NCBI RefSeq assembly: GCF_040954835.1
Contig: NC_090698.1
Span: 69,385,284-69,449,283 of the forward strand
DNA length: 64,000 nt
Source: Lepisosteus oculatus
Lineage: Eukaryota; Chordata; Actinopteri; Semionotiformes; Lepisosteidae
Reading direction: 5' to 3'
The notes under the pieces were generated by a model. That model searched no databases. It was given only the letters and a program-made list of their open reading frames with translations, and had not been told where the DNA came from. This document shows, in pieces, positions 1 through 10,800 of this stretch; the stretch's first letter is position 1; each line of letters opens with the position of its first letter. A program made the position numbers and the translations under genes.

Positions 1-1655
1 CAGAGCCGAGGTATATTTGTCAAAGTAGGTGCGTTAACTCGTTCGTAAATTGCTGACCACATAGAAACCAGTGCTCTTCGTCATATTTTGTTTTCTGCGA
101 TTATCTGAAAATGTATCAATTAACGGGAACTCCTCCTGTTTCCGCTTCGTCTTACCTAGAAAAGCTGAAAAACGAGTTTCCCCACAGTCTGTTACAAAGT
201 GGCTGCAGAACGGTTTTGTGAGAGAGCCAAAAAGTTAAACTGAGCGCATCAACGAAAACCTGAATTTTCTGAAGTGGGAATGACCGTGTGTTCTGCTTTT
301 GGGGATTAGAAGTAAAAAGCACAGATACTTAAAAAAGTGCAAAGGTTTATCAGCGCGAATGTTTCTTGAATGATATATTTATTAACTTGATCAATTAATA
401 ATTAATAGTTACATTCCATTTTCCATAAATACGGAAACACACAAATCGGAATTTATGTTGTTGTGTTGAAAATGAAAATTAGATTCACCGTGTTAGCGTG
501 CACCTCTAAAAACGTGGGGGACAAAAACAATTATAGTCTTTGTTTTGTATTAGCCTGTGGTCCACGATGTCGATTTCGTTCAAATAAATTAATTTGTCAA
601 TTATAGCGCGTCCAGGCGAAATATTGACGCGGACGGGCTAGTTTGAGTTGACAAGCAGTGCAGGGCGGATACCGGATCGTTCACCACAGAGCTCCGGTAC
701 GTCAGCTTTTCTTTTATTGCACAAACGAAATTAAAAAACAAAAATTGCCTGATATGCTTGTTTGGTAGTGAAACTCGTTTTGCCAATACTGCGCGAAGCA
801 TTAACATTTGTTGACAATCTAGCCGTTCCTGTGATTTTTCCGCACTTTAAAAAACACTCGTGAATTTTTTTTTTCCTGCGGAAGAGAAACGGTCGCCCTC
901 TTTTCTTTTCGTCAACGATCTGCTACACACCCGAGGGGCGAGAATCGAAGTGAATGATGAAGTAACGAGAAAGGAGAGATGTGAGGCGCACGCCGTGTTG
1001 ATGCAGAGGTTATACCTGGACTGAGGAAATAAAAAGCTGTTTTGATGAACGCCAGATTAAAACGGAGCGTCCTCCGCTGATCTACCAGCTGGTTCTGGGT
1101 CGCGCTGAGCTCCCAATTACGTAATTGATGCTTTCGTTGAACTCAAAATAGGCTTACATCTGCTATTTTCACCTGCTCAAAAAATCCTGCAGATTTCGGG
1201 CTGTGGATCAAATGTATATTATAGGACATTATAGCAGGTGCTGAACATTTTTAAAGAGTTTCAAATAGAGCTGGGAAATAGAGCTCTAATCCACATGGTC
1301 TCGCACTGCTTGGTCTAGAATGATTATTTTTTTTAAAGTAAGCCTCACAGGGATTGACACACACACACACAACCCCCTCGGGTGGCATGTTTCTTTCTTG
1401 ATAGCCTGTTGTGTGCTCCTTTTGAAATCTTGAGCAAGCGACTGCCTGTCATAATTTGTGTCTCCGTCTCGGCTCAGCCCTGCACAGACCCAGTCAGCCG
1501 GCCTCCCTCTCCCCTGCTGTAAGTCCCAGAGGAGCCCAGGCTCGGGAAACAGCCGAAGGAGAGTGGCAGGGAGCGAGAGAGAGAGAGAGGGGGGAGGAGG
1601 AGGGAGAGAGGCTCTCGGAGTGGAAGGCCCTGAGGGGGAGGGCTGCTCCCGCTCC
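1..1655. other. Upstream flank of aqp3, no gene seen
   Basis: The first 900 bases are AT-rich and the ORFs are short, overlapping and unlike any family I know. A short CA repeat lies near 1357-1372. A purine-rich GA tract at about 1570-1612 lies directly upstream of the TATA box and could be part of the proximal promoter. Nothing else can be supported. Confidence 0.6.
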
Positions 1656-1661
1656 TATAAG
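1656..1661 (+). promoter_or_regulatory. aqp3: TATA box of aqp3
   Basis: TATAAG sits in GC-rich sequence about 98 bases upstream of the aqp3 start codon. This predicts transcription starting near 1685 and a 5' UTR of about 70 bases with no intron. The start codon context (CAGCACCATGG) is a strong Kozak match. The position is inferred; no transcript evidence is available. Confidence 0.6.
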
Positions 1662-1753
1662 AGCAGGTGTCGGCGCCGGGGAGCCCAGTTGGCAGACAGA
1701 GGAAGCGGTGGACGTACCTGGACAAGCCCTCTCGCACCCGAAAGGACAGCACC

Positions 1754-1861
1754 ATGGGCAGGCAGAAGTACTACATTGACAAGATGGCGCGCGCCTTCCA
1801 GATCAGGAACCTGCTGCTGCGCCAGGCCCTGGCAGAGTGCCTGGGGACCCTCATTCTCGTG
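1754..1861 (+). CDS. aqp3: aqp3 coding exon 1
   Basis: This exon encodes residues 1-36: the cytoplasmic N-terminus and the start of helix 1 ([16 protein letters not shown]). The donor GTAAGT begins at 1862 and leaves phase 0. The start was chosen for the AQP3-type MGRQK N-terminus and strong Kozak context, although the frame is open further upstream. Confidence 0.95.
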
Positions 1862-4800
1862 GTAAGTGTCTGGCGGTCTCCCGACCCCCCCTTCGGCTGC
1901 GGTAAGGGCATGACACCTGTTTCTTTATACATCTCTGCTTTACACGCTGCAGTCATTTCCAATGAAGCCTCCTGTCTCACGACGTTTCTCCTTGCCTTCC
2001 TGTGTATATACGCCCAGCACAAAAATCCCACGCTTCTTTTCGAAAAGAAGGAGGTTATATCCTGTAGCCAGCGGCACTGTATTTTAAACTTTGGAGGAGA
2101 CGGTGCAGAAGAGGGTGCAGAGACGACCAGCTCATCTTGGGCTGCCTCTGTCCACATCTTCTAGGGGCTGCTTCTTTGCATTGTGCTGAATTGAAAGACA
2201 AAGCAAACTACTTTTTTTTTTTTGCTCACTCTCAGGATTATTCTAAGCAATAAAGGCTAAGGCTTTTAGATTGCATTAAAAAGTTGTAGGTGCATGTGAC
2301 AGTTTTAAGACCTTAAGTACTGCAAGTCCACTGTCTTCAGTACTACTTTAAGGTCTATACAACTAACTTGGATTTCATTGTATTGAATCTTAGCAAAGGA
2401 CAGTTGTAAGAGAAACATGCAAAACGTTATGCTGTCACTAATCCTCATCTTGTTTAAACAAAGCATACTTAAGCATTTAGAAATTAAAATCCAACACATT
2501 TAAGTGCACTCAGAATTCAAGGGGCTGAGGCAACTGGCTTTATATTTATGATTGGTCTTGGTGCTGGAGCTTTCAAAGACGAGACCTAAAGATGGTGGGG
2601 CTGAGATCCCTCACATGGATGTTATTGGCGTGACTTGACTGAGTGTGAGATTGGCCAGCATGAGAATGTGGAAGGACCTTATTCTTGTTGCTGGGGCAAT
2701 TACTCAATCAAGTTACAGCCACCCTGGGTAAGTCCATGTGCAACTTGTCAGCCCCACCCTGCTACAATTATTCATATTATCAGATGCTTAGATACATTGT
2801 AAATAATATACCACTCTGAACAGTGCTTTAGTTGGGGTTTTTTTCTAGTTTGCACCCTTCCCCTTCGTCAAACTGTAGGTTAGCCTTAGTCTGCGTGACT
2901 CACTGATGGAAAAGAAAGATATCTGGAATGGGTCTGTGACACCTGTAGAGCTGATTCCTTTCCTGTCAAGACTTGTTCTGTCAAGTGCAGTTTTATTGCC
3001 TTTAGGAAACCTCCCTTGCTCTTGTCCTGTGGACGAGGGATCCTTTTCAAACTGAAAAGATGTTCTAAATGGGGGGAAAAAACAGAGAAGGCCACAAGAT
3101 GTGGGCGGTTTTGATGCATATTTATGAGAAGTTGCTAGATAAAAAGGTTTTGCTTCCTGCACAGAAACAAATGCGGGTGTAAGGTGATTTAGGTGAACTG
3201 CAGCTTTAATGCACCTCTACACCTTACAGATGAGCATTAAATAATAAACCTTTGGGTGTTTGACTTAATGCTATCATTTGTTTCAGTTAATTTGTATGTG
3301 TGCAATCTTGCCTAAACAAATAACTCAGAAGAAAACCTGCTTATTTGCTTTCTCAAGATCAGCCACTGTATAGTCCCCGAATGTTTTGCTTTCCTCTAAG
3401 TCCTCTTCGACCTGCCTGTATGCACTTCAATGTGTCTCTGTTTGAAATCCCTCTAAAGCTCTGGCACTTTCAGCTCCATTCTGCAGACAGGTGCTGTGTC
3501 ACTGCTGCAGATGTTATTCAATACACGGTTGAACACTTATCTGGGTCTTTACACTCTCTGCACTCCTAAGTTGAACAGCGGTCTTGACCCCATGCCTGTG
3601 CTAGATTCTAATCCGCACTGTGCTAGGATTATAGGAGAGGCAGGGTGCAGCATTCAGGAGTCGAGCCCCGCCTTGGGGGGTTCGTAGTGCACTTGCACCT
3701 TTTCTGCTGGGTTCTAATAAGCTGGATCTTAGTGCTAACTGTGGGTTTAACCATAAGGAGGTGTGTGTACGGAGGGAGGGGGGGGAGGTCTGCGCTGTTG
3801 TCTCCCTGTGTCAGCTGTCACGTTCCAGGAGCAGCACTGATAAGGCCTGCTGCCTGAGGAAGCCTTGATAGAGAGCAGAACAGCAGTGTAAAGAAAGGGG
3901 AGATAAGAGTGGATAAGCTGCTGTTTTTGTGTGGGGAAAAGTATGCATGAGCTGAAGCCCGGCCAATGTCTCCATCAATCGCCGTGACCGGTGCTGCTAC
4001 TGTGTGTTTGTACAGCGCACAAGCTGATGATGACTCACGGATCAGGCTCCCACCTGCGATGACTTTCCACCACAGTAAGAGTTGGCTGGCTGAACCCTCC
4101 AGCACGCGGGGTGTTCTTGTATTACAAAATGTGCTCAGCGCAATCCAGGGTGCTTCCTCCAGTTTAAGCCGAAAGGAAAGAATCAACATAAACCCGTTAA
4201 AGATACGATCACGTCTGTAGCGTTTGTACATAGGATATTTACGTAACTGCACTTAACTCTTTTCTAAGTGGGCGTTGGGCGATATTTCTTTAAAAAGAAC
4301 ATGGTCATTAAGTGCAGACATATCTGACAGAGCTTTTAGGTATGCACTTTAGCCGAAAGGTGTTGTCACCTTTTTCTGTGCTTGATAACGGGGGGGAACA
4401 AGAGCCCTAAGCTCTGTCAAAGAGATCAGAAGTGTGGCACATCGTTGCCATTAAATGTACCCACGTAGGCTGAGGCAGTGAAGTGGAAATGAGTGGGATC
4501 AGTGTAGCAGGAGGACAGATTTGAAAACAGTGGCACTTGGTAGCCTAAACACTACATGACAGAACAGATGCTGTTGGCAGTCTGGTGTGTCGCGTTGCTG
4601 TGTGGAGATGGGAGTGTTTGCAGATGCTACTGATTACTAATGGAGTGATGGGGCTGACAGCAGGGTACGTTTTTGCACCGGTGAGTCTGAACTTTAAATG
4701 TTATGAGAGAAAGCCATCTGGCCCAGCTGCTGAGGGCTATTTTCCTGAAAGAAGCTGGGTGATAACAAGGCTGGGTCATTTGCTTCAGAGTCCCACAGTC

Positions 4801-7800
4801 CTTTGTGTAAGGAAGCACCCTGGGGTTCTCGGGGTTAAATGCATTTTCCCCTTCTGTGCTGATTCCGAAAAACTATATTGGTTTGATCTTGTCGGTACCT
4901 TTTAAGGATTTTGAATATAAGAATCCGTCACATTCTTCTCTATTCAAGACTAGAAATATCCAGTAGTTTTAGCTACTGTAGGACAGTCCTAAGCTATCGG
5001 ATGTATCTGGTGAGCCTACAGATTCCTTGCTTGGATATCTCATTCGATTTTGGGGTTTTGAGATTCCAGTCCTGCATTCCTACACACAGCAGGTATAGTA
5101 ATCTAATTTGTTTCTCTTTATAGTAACCTCAATTGGCTCTCCTTGTCTGTAAAAACAGAATCCAATAACCCCAAGAGCATGAAAGGCCACAGGTAAGAGG
5201 AGGCTATTCTGTCATTCCTTAATTTGAAATTGGCGTTCAACTACACTTCAAATTCCCAGGATTTCCAAAATTCGGAGTGGGTCGTGTTGATATTTGCTTT
5301 TGGGGATGCTTTCAGATGTGCTCGACCCTTTGATTTGAGCTTGCTGCTCTCCAGCTGGTCCTTTAATATAGTGGCGTTAGCTGCACGTTTTCTAGATGTG
5401 TGTCCACCTGCCTCTTCTCTGTGGAGATGTAAGGTGAGGCTGCAGCCCGTCCTCATCCCGAGACTAATTTCATCTGATCCCCCCCCCCAGTAACACTTTT
5501 CTGGATGGGTAGACTCCTTATTTCTTCTTGGTTGTGTCAAAAGCGGCAATGTTATTTGTGATACTAATAATAAAACCACGAGTCTATTCCTAGTGTTCAG
5601 AAACAGGGTGGGACTGGAAAACCACCTCCATCAGTGGAGCAAAAATACAAATGATAACAACTCAAGCAAGTGAATTGGCTATATGAATCTGGCAGCTGTC
5701 ATGTGATCTCGGAGCTCTTGTCACAGCCTGTAAATGAGTGCCGGGTGGGGCTGGCTGTGGCCTGGAGGCTCTCTTTGACACAGAGATTGCTGCCCATCAG
5801 GCAGCTCCGTCAAGAGACTTCAAGGAGTGTTCTGGCAAATCTACCACAGGTGTTAGTTTCATCTGGAATGAACTGGACCCAAGCATCAACACCACCGGCG
5901 CCGTTTCCATGTGTTAAATTACTCTAATCAGGTTGCTGACAGGTCTTGATTTAAGGCGGTTGCTTTCCAGCTCTGTGAGGATCAGTCAGTTCAAAAGACA
6001 ACTAGTAAGCAGGTTTTTAAATAACCGGGCAGTGCAGAAAATCTATTTTTTATTTTCATTTCCCTCTCTTCAGACTGGAACCTCTGAAATCATCAGCCAC
6101 AGTATCCTGTATCATTAGGGACTGCTGGCTACATCAATGTTTCTATTGTCTATGGCCATTCTGCAGAGTTGTGTAATGGTATTTGTGCTTGTTTATGCTT
6201 GGTGGTATACAGAGATTAGGGATGTTAATGGTGAATGCATTATATGCATTATAACAAGACAATGGAACAGAACAAGGAACTTCTAATGGAGCAGAACAAG
6301 ATGGGGAAACTTCTGCTTTTTTTAGCAGTTTTGGGGGCAGCAGTATGGAGCAGTGATTAGGGCTCTAGTCTCTGGACTGGAGGGCAGTCTAGAGTCATGT
6401 GTTGGACACTCCTATGTCGAGTAAAACGTATTGAAAATGTGCCAATAAAATCCTATTTTCCAGGACATCGTTGTAAACTGGAACTTGTTCTCAATGGATT
6501 TATCTGCATAAACAAAGGAGAACAAGGGTTTTGTCTTTGCTTTACATGAAGCCCGGACAAAACTGAACAAAGCTCTCCTTCTTCCAGAAGCTCACCGCTG
6601 CGATGGCACTACGTGTGCCACAGTGTCACTTCAAGGTGGGACAGGGGGGAGGAATGTCTGCTGATGGAAAAATTCCGCTAGCGGCTCAATGGGCTCCTTT
6701 CACGAGCTCGTCCATGGCTCTGCTGCGTCTTGGTCGGTTTTGGCATGAAAAAATACGACCTTTCATTCCTCTTTCTTTGGTGATCCCTCCACATTCTCCT
6801 TCAGCAGAAAGTAATCACAGCCCAGTGCCTTCCAGCAGAGGCGGTGCACAATGGCTCTGTATGGGACTGGGCTTTGAAAGGAACTTATGGAGGGGAAATG
6901 GAGCTGTGCAGAGCCCCCTCCTGGCTGTTGACTTTCCATGAGACAGTGCTGAAAAACTCAGCTCGGGCCAAAAGGAGAAATGTTACCCAGAAAGGTAGTG
7001 GCACACGTTCCAGTCCCTTTCTGTGCTTCTGATTCCAACTAATTTCAAACCAAACAAAATGATAAATACCCCATTTCTGATGAGTCATAATTTTGTAACC
7101 TGTGATTTAAAAATGAAGTCATGGCACAGGCCTCCTCCCAGGTCCCATGCACAGAAGCAGAGGCATGACTAATACTGACAGTCGAGCGATCTGGAACATC
7201 AGATTCACAAAAATAAGAGTCACCAAGGCAGCAAGGAACAGGGAAGCACAGCTTATTCCAGGAATATCATGGTCAAGAACAAGATAAAAGGGGGGAGTTC
7301 TAGTGCTGTGGACAGGAAACGCCTAAATACCGTATCTGTAAAACACTTTCCAGAAAGAAATACTCGCTGCCTACCAAAGGATGGCAAACAATGCAGGAGC
7401 AAAGCTGACAAGAAAGCCATTTGGCTGCTGGTACCTCCTGAGTCTGAGAAAGTCTTCCAGTTGTTTCTGAAAGACGTGGTGGCACTGGCTCTAACATCGT
7501 GGCTGGGCGGCTTGTTCCACGCTCCCACTACCCTTTGTGCACAGAAACTGTTAGCCTTTCACTGTAGATACTGATTTAACATCCCTCTCGTTCCCAACCT
7601 GGAGTGCTACTCGAGCTCAAAGTATTTGTCCCAGAAAACGGCTAATCCTGCCCTATGAAAGCTGTATTTACTGTTTCCCATTTTTGGATCAACAAAAAAA
7701 ATATTTTTCACACTATTAATAATTTTCACATTATTCCATATCCACAAATAAAATGTTGACATTATAAAAAAAATTAAATGATGAGGGGTTTTCCCAATTC

Positions 7801-10800
7801 GCAGTACTGGGGATCTCAACAGCTTTTGCTGTATGAAGTCTTTTATTTTTGCAATGGAAATAATTCTTTCCTAAGGGGTTTTTCTATAACAGACCCTCAC
7901 AAACAGCGGGACATTGTTTTGTGCCCAGAATGACTCGGATTACTCTTTCCTGGATAGTAATCTTTTTTTGTAATGTGATGACCTTATTTTGAATATTGTT
8001 TGAATATGGTTTTACTAGTGCATTGTACTACTATTGTAATATCACATTCTTTAAAGGTATAAAGGTATATATCCTTGCATTGCTTGTTTTTTTTCTGTAT
8101 TACTTCCTGACTTTGTCTAAATGCTGATTCTTTACAGCTGAATTCCTGAGATGCCCAAGTTGAAAAGCTCTTTCTGTTTTATGTTGACCTGGAGATGTTT
8201 AGTTGATCCTTTCAAGATGATTATGAAAATTGACTTGTGTTCACAGGGATACTATTTTAGTCATTCTCTCTCTTTGGAATGTGTTTTTTGGAGAATGCAG
8301 TGCAGTGATGTCAGGGTGAATACACGGGGAAATGGACTGTACTATTGCGTCTCTGGTGTGATTGCTTAAGTGACTGACTTATAAGCGTGTTCAAATCCAG
8401 CAATCGCCATGAGTTTGGGGCGGAGCAGTGGCACCTTGGCTAAGGATCTGTGCCTGTGGCTGGGAGGTTGCCAGTTCAAATCCCACAACAGACAGAGGAA
8501 TCCTACTCCGTTGGGCCCCTGAGCAAGGCCCTTCACCCCAACTGCTCCAGGGATGCCGTATAAACGGCTGACCCTGCGCTCTGACCCCAAGCTTCTCTCC
8601 CTGTCTGTGTGTCTCATGGAGAGCAAGCTGGGGTATGTGAAAAGTCGAATTCCTAATGCAAGAAATTGTATATGGGCAATAAAGTGATGTTATCTGATCT
8701 TATGGGCTTGCTGACAGTGCTCTGTTTTCGTGTTGCCAGATGTTCGGCTGTGGTGCAGTGGCTCAGCTGGTGCTTAGCGGTGGCTCTCATGGTATGTTCA
8801 TGACCGTGAACTTTGCTTTCGGCTTTGCGGCTACCCTAGGAATCCTGATCTGCGGACAGGTGTCGGGTGAGTACCATGGTGGTTCAGCTCTGTGTCTGTA
8901 CAGCTAGAAGCAAATACACTAAATCTGGGTCACGGATTATCAAGCAATAGAAGATCAATAATTTATCATCTGTAAAAGCCAAAAAAAATACCCAAATTGA
9001 CTTTGTTTTATAGTTTTTTTTATGCTTTATTAGAAAATTGCCTTCTAGTATTTAAAGTAGATCATCAGTTCAATTAAGGACAGAGATCAAATGTCCATGA
9101 CTTTTCAGTTATAGTCATTGTGGCTTATAGGCACTATGCGACTTCACACAGGCCTGACAAGGGACAGCCTGTATTGGTTTGAGTCATTTCAGAAAGCAGA
9201 AACTTGTTGAGGAGGAGGGGCATATGCCAGACCAAGTCCTTGACAGCAAAGAAACTCCTCTCCAAGCACAAAAGAACAGGCTGCCACTGCTGCTCTGTCT
9301 GAGCCAGGGAAGACTGTATGGTCAAGCCTGTGCTGTATTACTGCCGTGCTTCGAAAGACCAAAATATGAATCATTTTCACAGGCGTTGTTGGTTTAACGG
9401 CTGTTTTGTGCACAAAGTGTAACGCTACATGAGCTCGAAGTATTTGTCCTGAGAAACTGCTAATCCCATGCACTGCTTCCCAGTTAATTTCAGATTCTAC
9501 AGTGTTCAATTTCTATTAGAATTATCCATATTTTAGACTCGGCGAGCAAAACATTGTATCTTTTGTAGAACTGAAAGCAACTGGATTGTGACAAAAGGGT
9601 AACCATCATTTGACAACGTCAGCTGTAAGAATATAAAGGCTTCAGATGCGAAGAAGCAGTTTGGGCCCATCTAGCCAGCTTGATGGTTGTTAGTCCAATA
9701 TGTCACCCAGCTGTTTTCTTGAATGACGTTAGCTTCAATGGGATGGCTGGCTGTCTTGTTCCATACTCCCAGATGGATCCTCTGGGTGAGGAAGAGCCTC
9801 TTGTTCCCAGTTTTAAGCGCACCTCCACAAAAGTTTCACTTGTCTTTTGGTTTCTGTTTCACTGAAGCCCACTGGGTGCCTTTGAAGATTTTGAGTACTT
9901 GTAATGGCTCCGATCATAGTCTTCTCTGCTCAAGACTAAAAACCTTCAGTGCTGCAATGAATCTGGTTGCTCTTCTCTGAACGGTTTCTACAGTAACAAT
10001 ATCGTTTCTGTCACGTGGTGAATTAACCTGTCTGCAGTTGACTAAATTAAGTACTGTATTACCGCTGAATTTCTCTGTGTTCTCGTAATCCTTGTGAGAT
10101 GCACTCTGCAGATTAACAGTTCCTTTGCCTCTGTTTTAAAGGCCTTTTCTATTAAAATAGGGAAATAGTCTCCTACTTCTCTGGGCGTATTTAACTACTC
10201 TGTAATTACAGGTTACCAGAATGGAATAGCCCACAAAAACAACCACTGGAAACTATTTTTGTTTCCTCTTTAGAAACAAGAATAATACAACTTTTCCACT
10301 GTGGAGTATCCGTTACAGTCACAGCTTGGAAGCCAGTTCCCAAGACTCGAGCATGCGACTCTGTGTGGACCTGAAACCTGAGAGCTGAAAATCAGGCAGT
10401 TTAAAAGAACTTTAAACTTCAGTCAGAATACAAAAAACCGAAAGGCACCAGTTTGTTTTTGACTTCTCAAGCCTTTTCAGGCAAAAAAAAAGAAGAGAAG
10501 AGCTGACGCAAAGGAGTGTGGGAAATTGTATCTTCATCACAGCGACCTTTGGTTAAGACTGCAGAAGATGCCGTGGCGGCAAGTTCGATTTTTTTTTTGT
10601 AGAGAAGTAAATCTCATTCCCTTTCTTAAACTCTCCCAGGAGGACATCTTAACCCGGCGGTGACTTTTGCCCTGTGCCTGCTTGGGAGGGATCCCTGGAG
10701 GAAACTCCCTGCTTACTTTCTGGCCCAGACACTGGGAGCCTTCCTGGGCTCTGGGATCATCTTCGGCCTGTACTTTGGTAGGTAAAGGTAGGAAGCCCCT

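Larger units (their letters stand above)
1862..8739 (+). other. aqp3 intron 1
   Basis: This 6.9-kb intron has no credible coding sequence. It holds decayed interspersed repeats: reverse CR1-like LINE pieces near 4885-5025 and 7975-8060, a SINE fragment near 6330-6440, and a tRNA-derived SINE at about 8405-8700, whose end lies 40 bases before exon 2. The stretch 7611-7690 resembles 9429-9492 in intron 2. Confidence 0.85.

Noticed and set aside
1456-2164. ORFs around aqp3 exon 1, including one reading into intron 1
   Set aside because: They are UTR or intron read-through. The splice donor at 1862 and the AQP3 homology define the coding part.
8440-8490. tRNA gene-like A and B boxes
   Set aside because: The sequence is part of a SINE with a 3' body and a second copy. 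No cloverleaf with a complete acceptor stem is visible.
8366-8626. Minus-strand ORF similar to a plus-strand ORF at 37567-37752
   Set aside because: The shared peptide comes from two copies of one tRNA-derived SINE, not from a gene family.
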